This document shows positions 38,732 through 47,469 of a stretch of 64,000 bases of DNA, in pieces (position 1 is the first letter of the stretch; each line of letters begins with the position of its first letter). The notes below the pieces were generated by a model that was given only the letters and a program-made list of their open reading frames with translations, was not told where the DNA came from and made no database searches. The DNA comes from Acidaminococcus fermentans_A (lineage in GTDB: Bacteria > Bacillota > Negativicutes > Acidaminococcales > Acidaminococcaceae): NCBI RefSeq assembly GCF_052216985.1, contig NZ_JBQOUY010000005.1, positions 1-64,000 on the forward strand. Reading direction: 5' to 3'. A program made the translations under genes and the position numbers.

Positions 38732-38906
38732 ACGCTTGCTCCTCTCTGAAGGCAGCCGCCACCGCTCTGCCGTAACCGGCGAGGTGGTGCCACCTGCAAT
38801 AATTCCGTACGCTGTCCCGTGACAGCTTGGTCTTTCTGGCGATGGCCTTGTAGCCCATCCCCTGCTTCCGCATGTCTTCTATCTGCCGGCGCTGGCAGTC
38901 GTTCAT
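38667..38906 (-). CDS. Small helix-turn-helix protein, 79 residues
   Basis: A clear helix-turn-helix in the first half ('IEDMRKQGMGYKAIARKTKLSRDSVRNYCRWH'), of the same type as the N-terminus of the protein at 7710-8102. GGAG precedes the ATG. The reading frame overlaps the methyltransferase start by 65 bases, so it may regulate its own downstream gene by coupled translation. DNA target unknown. Confidence 0.65.
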   Translation of the reverse strand: MNDCQRRQIEDMRKQGMGYKAIARKTKLSRDSVRNYCRWHHLAGYGRAVAAAFREEQACEDIGYGMEDAAHRPAEACGI

Positions 38907-38927
38907 GACAGGCTCCTTTCACACAAC

Positions 38928-38957
38928 AAAAAAGCTCCGGGCCAAATAGCCTGGAGC
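38928..38957 (-). terminator. Terminator after the HNH gene
   Basis: On the minus strand GCTCCAGGC (38949-38957) pairs with GCCCGGAGC (38934-38942; one G-U pair), followed by TTTTTTG. It ends transcription coming from the HNH endonuclease gene. Confidence 0.8.
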
Positions 38958-38985
38958 AGATGATTCGATTTTAGATGCCGGGTAT

Positions 38986-39025
38986 CCCCCCTTATGAATT
39001 TCGCGTTTTTTCACGTTTGAGGGGG
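38986..39025. other. Candidate cos/packaging site region
   Basis: A C6 run (38986-38991) and a G5 run (39021-39025) bracket an AT-rich segment containing TTTCGCG. It lies in the 130-base non-coding gap downstream of the HNH endonuclease gene. In cos phages with P27-type terminase the HNH gene commonly borders the packaging site, and GC clamps around a cleavage core are typical. This is inference from position and composition only. Confidence 0.3.
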
Positions 39026-39083
39026 CGACGGTCATGGACGGAAGGGCTGCAGAGATTTGCATCCCCCCGCCCTACGGACGGAT

Positions 39084-39443
39084 TCAGTACTTGTACTCGA
39101 TGTTCCGGTCTTCGGTCATCGTCTTATGGTCATGGCAGCTCTTGCAAAGGGGCTGCCAGTTCGTTTCGTCCCAGAACAGTTTCTCATCACCGCGATGCGG
39201 TTTGATATGGTCAACGACCGTTGCCGGGACGAGACGGCCTTTTGCTTCGCAGCGAATGCACCAGGGATGACGTTTCAGGAAAAACTTCCTGGCCTTCTGC
39301 CACTCCCATCCGTAGCCACGTGTTTCTGCATCAGCCCGTTCCCCCTGGCACTGCCGTTCATGTTCCTCACAATATTTTCTTCCATACGGCACCAGCCTGG
39401 GGCAGCCCGGATATTTGCAGGGCGTCTTCGGTCTTCTGGGCAT
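39084..39443 (-). CDS. HNH endonuclease (packaging-associated)
   Basis: A 119-residue HNH nuclease. It has a zinc finger at the start ('CKYPGC...YCEEH') and the HNH core 'HPWCIRCEAKGRLVPATVVDHIKPHRGD...NWQPLCKSCHDHKT', where DH, the N of NWQPLC and the final H form the site. In HK97-like phages an HNH protein of this type is needed with the terminase for specific cos cleavage. GGAG lies before ATG 39443. Confidence 0.92.
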   Translation of the reverse strand: MPRRPKTPCKYPGCPRLVPYGRKYCEEHERQCQGERADAETRGYGWEWQKARKFFLKRHPWCIRCEAKGRLVPATVVDHIKPHRGDEKLFWDETNWQPLCKSCHDHKTMTEDRNIEYKY

Positions 39444-39537
39444 TTACATCATCTCCGGCATCAAAAAAGGACCGATGGCGTTCAAGCCTCGGCCCTTCAT
39501 TCTTTTCTTGCTGATTATAGTATATCTTACAGAAGCC

Positions 39538-39576
39538 AGTGACATCAAGTGCTGCTTTAGTGACATTCAGTGACAT
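39538..39576. repeat. Three direct copies of AGTGACAT
   Basis: The octamer occurs at 39538-39545, 39559-39566 and 39569-39576, across the stop codon of the sigma-like gene and just upstream of the HNH promoter region (a TATAAT-like box is read on the minus strand near 39515). Spacings are 21 and 10 bases, about one and two helical turns, as expected for an operator or packaging-protein site. Confidence 0.5.
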
Positions 39577-40016
39577 TCGCCAGAAATCTCGATGTGTTTC
39601 AGGGCTTCGTCATGCAGGCGGTACACCTGGCGGACATGAAGTCCGAGGGCATCGGCAATGGATGCCCAGTCTTTAAAGGCCAAGTAGCGGAGTTCCAGGA
39701 TGACCCGTTCCCGGGCATCCGGAATCCGGCTGATGGCTTTCATGATATCTACCTTGAGTTCGATCAGGCCGTCGATGGCTTCATCCACTTCATGCTCCAT
39801 ATCCATCATACGGGCGATGGTTTCTTCCAGACGGTGCGGATTGGGTGTCCCGCTTGGCGGCACCGGGCTGAGTGTCGATGACGCCTTGATAGCCAGCTGC
39901 CGCAAAGACGATACCTGCTCCAGCTTGCTGTCTATCTGTATGTTGATGTTCCGTGCCTGTTCCAGGTACGCCTTGGCTTCCATACGCTTTTCTTCTCCTT
40001 CTGTTTCCTGTTTCAT
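39567..40016 (-). CDS. Sigma-70 region-4-like phage regulator, 149 residues
   Basis: The C-terminal half is a sigma region 4/ArpU-type helix-turn-helix: 'ARERVILELRYLAFKDWASIADALGLHVRQVYRLHDEAL'. The N-terminal half is coiled. Proteins of this kind sit at the boundary of early and late genes in Firmicute phages and turn on late transcription. ATG 40016 overlaps the end of the SNF2 gene by 4 bases; an internal ATG at 39983 is possible. The AGTGACAT repeats at its end could be its target. Confidence 0.8.
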   Translation of the reverse strand: MKQETEGEEKRMEAKAYLEQARNINIQIDSKLEQVSSLRQLAIKASSTLSPVPPSGTPNPHRLEETIARMMDMEHEVDEAIDGLIELKVDIMKAISRIPDARERVILELRYLAFKDWASIADALGLHVRQVYRLHDEALKHIEISGECH

Positions 40017-41383
40017 AGTATACCCCCATTTTCTGTTTCCGTCATGCCCAGGTCAGCCTTTACGGCTTCAATCAGTGCGGCCTGGGTTCCGTCTTTGTGT
40101 TTCAAGACGTTCAGGATGCGTTCGTCAATCGTGTCCTTGGCTACGATGTGCTGTATGATGACCGTCTTGTCCGCCTGCCCCTGCCGCCAGAGCCGGGCGT
40201 TGGTCTGCTGGTACAGCTCCAGGCTCCAGGTCAGGCCGAACCAGATCAGGATGGAACCGCCTTGCTGCAGGTTCAGGCCGTGTCCGGCAGAAGCTGGATG
40301 GATGAGGGCCACAGGAATCTTTCCTGCGTTCCAGTCGGCGAAATCCTGCGGCTCCTTCAGTTCCCTGGCTTCCATCCGCTCCCGGATGCGGTCCTTATCG
40401 TGCTTGAACCAGTACGCCACCAGGACAGACTTCCCGTTGGCACTTTCTACCAGGTCTTCCAGGGCTTCCAGTTTACGGTCATGGATATTCACGACGTTCT
40501 TGTCATCTGTGTAAATGGCGCCGTTCGCCATCTGCGAAAGCTTCAGGGTAAGCGACGCGGCATTGGCAGAGGTGACCTCGCCGTCTGGAAGCTTCAGTAC
40601 CAGGGACTTCTTCAGCTCATCGTACCGTTTCTTTTCCGTTTCACTCAAGCGGACCTCTTTCGCTACGCTCACCAGTTCCGGCATCTCCAGATAATCTGTT
40701 GCCTTCATGGACACAGTGATGTCGGCAATCTGGTGATAGATGGCTTCTTCCGCTCCCGGCAGTGGCTTGTAGGAATACACCACCATGCCGTTGCGTTTGT
40801 CCGGCTGGAAGTAGAGGTTCCGGTACTGGCTGATATATCTTCCCAGCCGCTCTCCCATATCCAGGATGCGGAACTCAGCCCAGAGGTCCATCAAACCATT
40901 GCCGCTGGGCGTCCCTGTAAGGCCGACGATGCGTTTCACTTTAGGACGCAGGGCCTTCATGGCACGGAACCGCTTCGACTGGTGGTTCTTGAAACTCGAC
41001 AGCTCGTCCAGAACGACCATATCGAAATCCAGGCGGCTGTTCTCATAGAGCCAGGCCAGGTTCTCGCGGTTCACGATATAGATATCCGCATCCTGCTGCA
41101 AAGCCCGCCGCCGTTCTGCCACGGTTCCCACGACCACACTGCAGGTCAGCTCTTTCAGGTGATTCCACTTCCTGAGTTCATCCGGCCAGGTGTCTCTCGC
41201 CACCCGCAGCGGAGCTACCACCAGCACCCGCTTAACTTCAAAGGCATCATACATGAGGTCACGGATGGCTGTCAGCGTTGTCACCGTCTTGCCAAGGCCC
41301 ATGTCTAGGAACAGGGCTGTAATGGGATGGGACTTGATGTATTCGATGGCGTATTTCTGATAATCATGCGGCATGAACTTCAT
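40013..41383 (-). CDS. SNF2-family DNA helicase/translocase
   Basis: A 456-residue compact SNF2 protein typical of phages. Motif I is 'LFLDMGLGKTVTTLTAI', motif II 'VVLDELSSFK', motif III 'LTGTPSGNG', and motifs V/VI 'AGHGLNLQQGGSILIWFGLTWS' and 'QTNARLWRQGQ'. It is encoded with the VRR-NUC nuclease (4-base overlap), a standard phage replication/recombination pair. Confidence 0.93.
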   Translation of the reverse strand: MKFMPHDYQKYAIEYIKSHPITALFLDMGLGKTVTTLTAIRDLMYDAFEVKRVLVVAPLRVARDTWPDELRKWNHLKELTCSVVVGTVAERRRALQQDADIYIVNRENLAWLYENSRLDFDMVVLDELSSFKNHQSKRFRAMKALRPKVKRIVGLTGTPSGNGLMDLWAEFRILDMGERLGRYISQYRNLYFQPDKRNGMVVYSYKPLPGAEEAIYHQIADITVSMKATDYLEMPELVSVAKEVRLSETEKKRYDELKKSLVLKLPDGEVTSANAASLTLKLSQMANGAIYTDDKNVVNIHDRKLEALEDLVESANGKSVLVAYWFKHDKDRIRERMEARELKEPQDFADWNAGKIPVALIHPASAGHGLNLQQGGSILIWFGLTWSLELYQQTNARLWRQGQADKTVIIQHIVAKDTIDERILNVLKHKDGTQAALIEAVKADLGMTETENGGIL

Positions 41384-41688
41384 GCACCTCCGCCCCCTTT
41401 CCCATCAGGCATGTGGGCGATAGCCTTCAGGACTGCGGGAATATCCTCCATGGCATCCAGGACGAATACCTGGTAGCCCAGCCGTCGCAACATGGCATGG
41501 CGCTTCAGCTGCAGCGGCCTTGGCTTCTGCCCCGGCGCCTTTACTTCCACAAAGCCCATCTTCCCATCAGCCAATAGAATCAAGCGGTCCGGCATACCTG
41601 CAAATGATGGCGAAACAAGCTTCACTGCCTTACCGCCAGCCTTCTCCGTTTCCATCACCAGGTGGTGTTCGATTACTTTCTCTCGCAT
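41380..41688 (-). CDS. VRR-NUC nuclease
   Basis: A 102-residue minimal VRR-NUC domain, a PD-(D/E)XK nuclease acting on branched DNA: 'FAGMPDRLIL', 'MGFVEVKAPG', then 'QLKRHAMLRRLGYQVFVLD'. ATG 41688 is taken because GGGGTGAG lies just upstream; that ribosome site is in a hairpin. It overlaps the SNF2 gene start. Confidence 0.88.
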   Translation of the reverse strand: MREKVIEHHLVMETEKAGGKAVKLVSPSFAGMPDRLILLADGKMGFVEVKAPGQKPRPLQLKRHAMLRRLGYQVFVLDAMEDIPAVLKAIAHMPDGKGGGGA

Positions 41689-41694
41689 ATTACT

Positions 41695-41715
41695 CACCCC
41701 TTTTTTATAGGGGTG
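41695..41715 (-). promoter_or_regulatory. Hairpin covering the VRR-NUC ribosome site
   Basis: On the minus strand CACCCC (41710-41715) pairs with GGGGTG (41695-41700), enclosing a 9-base AT loop. The second arm is the Shine-Dalgarno region, so translation could be gated. Confidence 0.5.
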
Positions 41716-41814
41716 CAGGTCGGTGAAGGTCGTTTCATAAACTTCCCTTAAAGACATTTTTTCTATTTTTCAGCCCTAAAGGGGGTTTATATATTGACCT
41801 GCACCGACCTGCAC
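41713..41814. repeat. 19-bp inverted repeat between primase and nuclease genes
   Basis: GTGCAGGTCGGTGAAGGTC at 41713-41731 is matched, with one mismatch, by the reverse complement of 41796-41814 (GACCTGCACCGACCTGCAC). Each arm contains a tandem half-site (GTGCAGGTC/GGT). Arms are 64 bases apart around an AT-rich stretch, which suggests a protein-binding region or replication start next to the primase gene. Confidence 0.6.
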
Positions 41815-41827
41815 ACTTCCCTTTTTC

Positions 41828-44071
41828 TTACAGGAAGTCTGTGACTTTCAGCTTCAGCCCATAAATGAAATACCCGGCTTTCCGCTTACGCCTGTCAAAC
41901 CCAGTTTTCTCTAATGCTCCGTAAAAATCCGTCGTACTGCGGGTATACTCGTTCATCTGCTGGCAGTACAGCCGATAGGCCGTATAAAGTTCCCCGGACT
42001 TCTCGCTGAAAGAGGCATCTTCTTCACAGCAGTCATCCAGGAAATGCCGAAGCCAGTCATTCTGCCCGCGGTATTCATTGATGGCAGATGCGACGCAATC
42101 AGGCGTATCCAGGTGATAGTTCTTGGCAATGACCCTCTCCGCCCCTTCGATAATCCACTGCAGGATGGCAGGACCGGCTTTCTCCACCAGGTAGTCTGCG
42201 TAGTTCTTGATGTCGCTCTTCCCTTCGAACTGGGCCTTGAAGGGCATGACGATAAGACGCCGCCATGTCCCTTCGTCATTGGCTCCCACCCTGGGCAGGT
42301 GGTTCGTGTAGAGGACCAGCGTGTGTGTCGGTACGAACTTAAAAGGATCCTTATACTTCTTTTCGCCGCTCACTTCATCCGTCGAGCAGAGCTGTTTCAG
42401 GATGGACGTAGAAAGCCGGACGCCTTCTTCCATTTCGGCGGCAATGATCATGCGCTTCCCCTTCAGCTCCGCCATTTCCGGACGGACGTTCCGCTTGCAT
42501 CCTGCCGTCAGGGCATCGGCAGAGATGCCGCCGCAGTAGCTGCCAAGGACGCGGGCCAGGGAATTCCAGTAGGTCGACTTGCCGTTGCGGCCGTCGCCGT
42601 ACGCGATGACCAGGGCTTCTACATAGACTTTGCCGATAGCCATGAGACCGCTGATTTCCTGGGCGTAGTCGATGAGCGCCGTATCGCCGATAAAGAACTG
42701 CCGGACGGCCTGTTCCCAAATAGCTTTCCCTTCGATGCCCGGGTCTACAGAGGTACATTTCGTGATGAAGTCCGTCGCTCGGTGTTCCTGCCGTCCCCGC
42801 ATCCCCTTCCTCAGATCATACGTATAGGACGGGGTGTTCAGCAAAAACTCATCTGCATCCAGTGCCTGGATAGGCATCTGGACCATGGGCTTCAGTGCCT
42901 GCAGCGCCGACAGGATATAGCGCATATCGCGGCGTTTCAGGACAAACTTCCGGTACGCTTCTGCGGCAAGGTAGGCGGCGTAGGCTTTGGCCTGCTTTTC
43001 CTCGATCATCTTTTCCAGGTTCCGTCCGCCCTTACGGATGATATCTTCCGAAATCCCTGTCCCTGCTAATTCCCTGAGTGCCTGCTCGGACTGTTCATTA
43101 GCATCAGCCAGCTGCAAATCCAGGAATTCTTCCGCTGCACCGACCGCTGCCTGCCGCGATTCTTCCCAGCAGATGCCATCGTAGCGGATGAAATCCGTGC
43201 TGTCGGTGTAGCGCAGCTCGTTGCCGTATTCTCTGGCGATGACCTTGGCCTGGCCGATATCCGAATAATCCTCCGGCCGCAAGGAGTCCCGGGTGCCGAA
43301 ATCGTTGTTGTATTCATCCGGGCTGACGTAACCTTCCTGCTTTGCGATGCGCTTGCCGAACCGTACGGCACTGCCCCAGATAGTGTTCAGCTCGGTGTCG
43401 GGAAGCGGCGGGTCGCACTTTTCCGCTTCGTCGAGGAAAATCTGGTACGCCTTTTCCGTCGCCCCGTAACGTTTGATGACGCGGCCGGCAAAACGGCTCA
43501 TGGTGCTGTTCCGGCGTCCGGCCGGGATACTGCGTGACTCGGTATCTCCCACTTTGAGTACCTGGTCGATTGTCGTTTCCCCGTCCTGCCACAATACTTT
43601 CTCGACAGGGCAGCCATAAATGAACCGGGCTGCATCGAGAGCCGCTTCATCAAAGAAGGGATAGGCACGGTGGATTGCCCGTTTCAGTTCTGCATAGTGC
43701 TGTTCATCCGTGATATCCGGAATCCCGAAATAGGCATGGAAGCGTGGTCTGGCACACTTGCCGTCCTTGGGTTTCATGTGATTCCTTGACGGCACGATGG
43801 CCACCGAGACTTTTGGCAGCATGGCCAGGAGGTTTTCCATGGTAATCCAGTCAGCAGGATTCTCCGAGTGAGTGTTGTCACAATCCATGACCAGGACGTC
43901 GGCGGAGAGAAAATTCTCCCGCTTCCGATAACAATCTTCGAAGGCTACGCAGACATGATCGAAGGCGGCTGCCGCCTTCAGGTCCTCGGCACAGCTGATT
44001 TTCTGCTGCCTGGGATAGCGGCAATTCGCTTCCACGCCAGCAAAGTCTGACCTATAAAGTGTAAAATCCAT
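41828..44071 (-). CDS. Primase-helicase (D5 type)
   Basis: A 747-residue replication protein. The N-terminal part is a primase-polymerase-like domain ('ADVLVMDCDNTHSE' with the metal-binding acids, 'ARPRFHAYFGIP', 'DAARFIYGCPVEKVLW'). The C-terminal part is a D5/SF3 helicase with Walker A 'AYGDGRNGKSTYWN' and 'HTLVLYTNHLPRVG' containing the sensor Asn. It primes and unwinds phage DNA. The start ATG 44071 directly follows the DUF4406-type gene. Confidence 0.92.
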   Translation of the reverse strand: MDFTLYRSDFAGVEANCRYPRQQKISCAEDLKAAAAFDHVCVAFEDCYRKRENFLSADVLVMDCDNTHSENPADWITMENLLAMLPKVSVAIVPSRNHMKPKDGKCARPRFHAYFGIPDITDEQHYAELKRAIHRAYPFFDEAALDAARFIYGCPVEKVLWQDGETTIDQVLKVGDTESRSIPAGRRNSTMSRFAGRVIKRYGATEKAYQIFLDEAEKCDPPLPDTELNTIWGSAVRFGKRIAKQEGYVSPDEYNNDFGTRDSLRPEDYSDIGQAKVIAREYGNELRYTDSTDFIRYDGICWEESRQAAVGAAEEFLDLQLADANEQSEQALRELAGTGISEDIIRKGGRNLEKMIEEKQAKAYAAYLAAEAYRKFVLKRRDMRYILSALQALKPMVQMPIQALDADEFLLNTPSYTYDLRKGMRGRQEHRATDFITKCTSVDPGIEGKAIWEQAVRQFFIGDTALIDYAQEISGLMAIGKVYVEALVIAYGDGRNGKSTYWNSLARVLGSYCGGISADALTAGCKRNVRPEMAELKGKRMIIAAEMEEGVRLSTSILKQLCSTDEVSGEKKYKDPFKFVPTHTLVLYTNHLPRVGANDEGTWRRLIVMPFKAQFEGKSDIKNYADYLVEKAGPAILQWIIEGAERVIAKNYHLDTPDCVASAINEYRGQNDWLRHFLDDCCEEDASFSEKSGELYTAYRLYCQQMNEYTRSTTDFYGALEKTGFDRRKRKAGYFIYGLKLKVTDFL

Positions 44072-44072
44072 C

Positions 44073-44471
44073 TTATTTCACCTCGTTAATATACCGAATT
44101 GGTTTTCCTTTTCTTTGGGCGTACTGGATTTCTTTTTCCATTCCCGCCGAAATCACATCGCCAAAGACCCAGAGTTCGACGCAACGGGACAATAGTGCAA
44201 TATCCATAAAGAGTGCCAGTTCCCGTTCCGATTCTTCGTCGAGGAACTGCGGTAGATACAGATGCGGTGCCAGAGGGATATATCCCTGGTCTACCGTATA
44301 GCGGCAGTAGGCACAGGCTTTCCGGATATTTTCTTCCACATCCCCGGCATAGGGCGAACACACGTACACAACAGGCATGAACGGGAACCTTTGTGGTTCC
44401 ACGTTCCTGATTGCCTGATACGCTGTCGGGTCCGGATAGTACTCTGCATTACGTTTCGGATTGTTTTCCAT
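44073..44471 (-). CDS. DUF4406-type nucleotide-hydrolase-like protein
   Basis: A 132-residue protein with the DUF4406/nucleoside deoxyribosyltransferase-like pattern: 'VYVCSPYAGDVEENIRKACAYCRYTVDQGYIPLAPHLYLPQFLDE' and 'ELWVFGD.ISAGM..EI..A'. Phage members probably act on nucleotides or their derivatives. ATG 44471 with GGATGG upstream is preferred to longer frames. Confidence 0.75.
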   Translation of the reverse strand: MENNPKRNAEYYPDPTAYQAIRNVEPQRFPFMPVVYVCSPYAGDVEENIRKACAYCRYTVDQGYIPLAPHLYLPQFLDEESERELALFMDIALLSRCVELWVFGDVISAGMEKEIQYAQRKGKPIRYINEVK

Positions 44472-44670
44472 GCAGTTCCATCCACCCCTCCGCACATTCA
44501 TCGCACAATACTGCCGTTCCCACCAGGTCAGCGTCACTGTCTGACAGGACATCCTTCAGATTGACAGGTACTTCCCTGCCACAGACCGGGCAACGGCAGA
44601 AAACGTTTTCGTCATTGATTTCGACCGTCACATCGACACCATCCTTAAGTGGTTCTTTTACGTAAAACAT
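44449..44670 (-). CDS. Zinc-ribbon protein, 73 residues
   Basis: Two cysteine pairs (C-x-C-x2-C near 25-30 and C-x2-C near 56-59) form a small zinc ribbon in an acidic protein. Such proteins are frequent in phage replication operons; no function is known. It overlaps the next gene by 23 bases. Confidence 0.6.
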   Translation of the reverse strand: MFYVKEPLKDGVDVTVEINDENVFCRCPVCGREVPVNLKDVLSDSDADLVGTAVLCDECAEGWMELHGKQSET

Positions 44671-44673
44671 GTT

Positions 44674-45336
44674 TCATCCTTCCAGTTCCGTCTTGTAATA
44701 GGTCATGAGCATCTGCTTGCGCTGCTGGAAATCCGGGCAGGAATACAGCAGGCCGTAATCCAGGTGCTGCAGCCGGTCCAGAGCATGGATCTGCTGTGCA
44801 GTCAGATAAGGCCGGATGCTCTGCCCTTTTTCGATGCCGTTGGCCAGCCGGAACTGCTTGGCAGACATCCCCAGCACGATGCGGTTCAACATGTCACATT
44901 CATTGCTGAAGTGGTACGGCTTCGGACTTTCATGCAGGCGGCAGATCATGTCCGTCAGCATCGGGAATTCCTGCCGGGCAGACAGGAGCGACCGGATGCA
45001 CTGCTCCATCTCATTGAAGCGATGGATATAGAGTTCCTTGAAATGCATCGCCTTCGAGCCTGTGTAGCCCATGACCAGCATGGTGAACCCATCGCGGGTC
45101 AGTAGGTAACGTGGCAGTTTTCTTCCCCTGGCATCACGATATGTATTGCCCTCAAAATTGAGTGCAATGAATTCTGGGCTTAATCCAGAATTGGATGCAG
45201 TGATTCGTCCGATATCACGCAGAACGTTATAATGCTGTTTTTCAAAAGTCGCTGCAACAAACAGGCTGTCGACCCTTGGTACACCTCTCTGATCAGCAAA
45301 CACGCCAAATTCATCTTCCGGAATCAAAAACTTCAT
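44674..45336 (-). CDS. Rha-family phage regulatory protein
   Basis: A 220-residue protein with the Rha domain: 'VDSLFVAATFEKQHYNVLRDI', 'FRDARGRKLPRYLLTRDGFTMLVMGYTGSKA'-type segment, then a helical C-terminus. Rha proteins interfere with host functions and act as antirepressor-like regulators. ATG 45336 is preceded by AAAGGCGGG. A 32-base conserved motif lies 51 bases further upstream. Confidence 0.85.
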   Translation of the reverse strand: MKFLIPEDEFGVFADQRGVPRVDSLFVAATFEKQHYNVLRDIGRITASNSGLSPEFIALNFEGNTYRDARGRKLPRYLLTRDGFTMLVMGYTGSKAMHFKELYIHRFNEMEQCIRSLLSARQEFPMLTDMICRLHESPKPYHFSNECDMLNRIVLGMSAKQFRLANGIEKGQSIRPYLTAQQIHALDRLQHLDYGLLYSCPDFQQRKQMLMTYYKTELEG

Positions 45337-45386
45337 AGCGAATCCCGCCTTTCTTAAAATAAACATCCGAGGAAATTCCCTCTGAT

Positions 45387-45418
45387 AGTGAAAGGACAGG
45401 AATCACTATGTTAAGTAC
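45387..45418 (-). promoter_or_regulatory. 32-base conserved phage motif, copy 2
   Basis: Plus strand AGTGAAAGGACAG, ten bases, TGTTAAGTAC-type end at 45409-45418. It starts 6 bases after the polymerase stop codon in minus-strand order and precedes the rha gene. Within this copy ATAGTGA and TCACTAT also form a 7-bp hairpin not present in the other two. Confidence 0.6.
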
Positions 45419-45425
45419 CGGGAAA

Positions 45426-47414
45426 TCAATCTTTTTTATAAAATTCGCACTCATACCCGTCTGCCCGGAGCAATAGCCCTTCAGCCCACGACGGCGTCCG
45501 GCCCATCTGCTCACAGATGGCATCGACGCTAGTGTCTTTGGGACACTCGATAATCAGTTCATCATGGACATGGCCGACGATGGCGCAGCATCGCAGCGTC
45601 TGCATGGCATAGCAGAGGATGTCCCGGCTGATGCCCTGGACGATGTTCTCCACGAACTTCGGGCCATAGCTTTCGAGCCGTTCCCACTTCTTCGTTGCGC
45701 CGATGCCTTCATAGGTGACGGATTCCCCACCGAAGCGGTTCTCGCCTATCCGGGGCTTTACGTAGGAAAGCCGCCGTCCACTGGGGAGCTGTATGAACAG
45801 CATGCCGCTCTGATACAGAAAGCGGATGCAGCCAGTCCGCATGGGGATACGTTCCTTGATGGCTGTCTTCACGGCGGCGTCCACCTGCCACCAGAAATCG
45901 ACGATGTGCAGATTGGCCGACCGCCAGGACTGCACCAGAGGATACAGCTCATCTTCCGAAAGTCCCATGTCCAGGGCACCCATGGCCTTCAGCGCTCCTA
46001 CGGAGCCGCCATAGCCAAGGGCCAGTTCTGCGATTTTCCCTTTCTGCCTGAGATGCCCGTTGACACCATGCTTTTCCACGGGAACGCCGAACATGGAGCT
46101 GGCCGAGGCGCAGTAAATGTCGCCGTTCCTGGCAAAGACATCCGAACGCCATGTTTCTCCTGCCAGCCATGAAAGCACCCTGGCTTCAATGGCCGAAAAG
46201 TCAGATACCACAAACTTCAGCCCCTGCCGTGGTACAAAGGCGGTGCGAATGAGCTGGGAAAGGACATCGGGGATGGAATCATACAGGAGTTCCAGGGCTT
46301 CATAATTTCCCTGGCGTACCAGTTCCCTGGCTTCCGAGAGGTCCGGCAGATGATTCTGGGGCAGATTCTGCAGCTGGATGTGCCGGCCGGCAAACCGCCC
46401 GGTCCGGTTGGCTCCATAGAATTGGAACATGCCTCTGGCCCGGCTATCCTCGCAGGCCGTCATTTCCATGGCCTGGTATTTTTTGACCGAGGATTTGGCC
46501 AGCTTCTGCCGGAGCAGCAGTACACTGCGCAGCGGTTCTTCTGCCGTCTTCAGCAGTTCCTGCACCTGCTTCTTTCCCAAAGAATCGGTCTTCATCCCAT
46601 GCTGTTCCAGCCAGCCGATCATCTGGATAACGGAGTTCGGATTCTCCAGGCCCGTCTTTCCCTTCAGTACAGCCATCAGGCTGTCCCGGCTGCGGGCATC
46701 GATGACGATGGCATTTTCAGCCAGCGTCCGGTCAATGGCGATGCCCCGGTCGTTGATTTCCTGGTCGAGATGATATTCATCCCATATCGGTTCCGGTACG
46801 GGATACTTCTTCAGCCGCTCTTGGATAGCCATTTCCACTTCCACGTCCCGTTTGTTGTAGGACTTGAACAGCGCCCATTTATCCGGGGCATGATGAGGAA
46901 GGTTCCTTGTCCGGCCGCCATTCGATTTTGTTTCCTTGCAGGGAACACAGAAATAGCGGATCAGGTCTTTGCCTTCCTTTATCTTCTGGCTGTCCAGCCT
47001 CAGCACGGCCCCCACGCCTTCCAGAGAAAGGGGCAGCCCCATGTAAGCCGACCAGATCATGGAACATTTCCATCCTGCCGAATTGAGGAATCTGGCACAA
47101 TCCCGGGAAAGCGGATGATGGTCATGGAACGGATCCAGGCTCATCCCCAGGTCACGCAGATACCGTGACAGGCAGACCCGTTCGAAGCTGGCATTGAACG
47201 CCCACTTGGTAACGGATTCATCGGTCAGGGCATCCAGGATAGCATCCGGGATGCGCTCTCCCTGCGTCAAGTCAACGACCTGTACCTCGCCGCCGTCCAC
47301 AGCATACCCGAAGAGGAGGATTTCAAAGGCTGGCGATTCTGCGTATTTGTACACGCCGCATTTCGCCAGATTGACATCGCTGAATGTCTCAATATCGATA
47401 CTGATTGTTTTCAT
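45426..47414 (-). CDS. Phage DNA polymerase I (family A)
   Basis: A 662-residue polymerase. The 3'-5' exonuclease starts with 'SIDIETFSD' (DxE), and the polymerase part carries motif A 'VVSDFSAIEARVLSWLAG', motif B near 'KIAELALGYGGSVGALKAMG' and motif C 'VGHVHDELIIE'. The 5' nuclease of cellular Pol I is absent, as usual for phages. ATG 47414 with GAGGTGAAG upstream is the start. It replicates phage DNA with the primase-helicase. Confidence 0.94.
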   Translation of the reverse strand: MKTISIDIETFSDVNLAKCGVYKYAESPAFEILLFGYAVDGGEVQVVDLTQGERIPDAILDALTDESVTKWAFNASFERVCLSRYLRDLGMSLDPFHDHHPLSRDCARFLNSAGWKCSMIWSAYMGLPLSLEGVGAVLRLDSQKIKEGKDLIRYFCVPCKETKSNGGRTRNLPHHAPDKWALFKSYNKRDVEVEMAIQERLKKYPVPEPIWDEYHLDQEINDRGIAIDRTLAENAIVIDARSRDSLMAVLKGKTGLENPNSVIQMIGWLEQHGMKTDSLGKKQVQELLKTAEEPLRSVLLLRQKLAKSSVKKYQAMEMTACEDSRARGMFQFYGANRTGRFAGRHIQLQNLPQNHLPDLSEARELVRQGNYEALELLYDSIPDVLSQLIRTAFVPRQGLKFVVSDFSAIEARVLSWLAGETWRSDVFARNGDIYCASASSMFGVPVEKHGVNGHLRQKGKIAELALGYGGSVGALKAMGALDMGLSEDELYPLVQSWRSANLHIVDFWWQVDAAVKTAIKERIPMRTGCIRFLYQSGMLFIQLPSGRRLSYVKPRIGENRFGGESVTYEGIGATKKWERLESYGPKFVENIVQGISRDILCYAMQTLRCCAIVGHVHDELIIECPKDTSVDAICEQMGRTPSWAEGLLLRADGYECEFYKKD

Positions 47415-47469
47415 ACTCTTCACCTCGAAAAAGCGGCGAGGCACAAGGCCCCGCCGCCGCTATTCACTA

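Noticed and set aside
39367..39576. Minus-strand 69-codon frame starting MSLNVTKAALDV between the sigma-like and HNH genes
   Set aside because: Its second half runs antiparallel to no known domain and in another frame across the HNH gene start; the first part is the AGTGACAT repeat read as codons.
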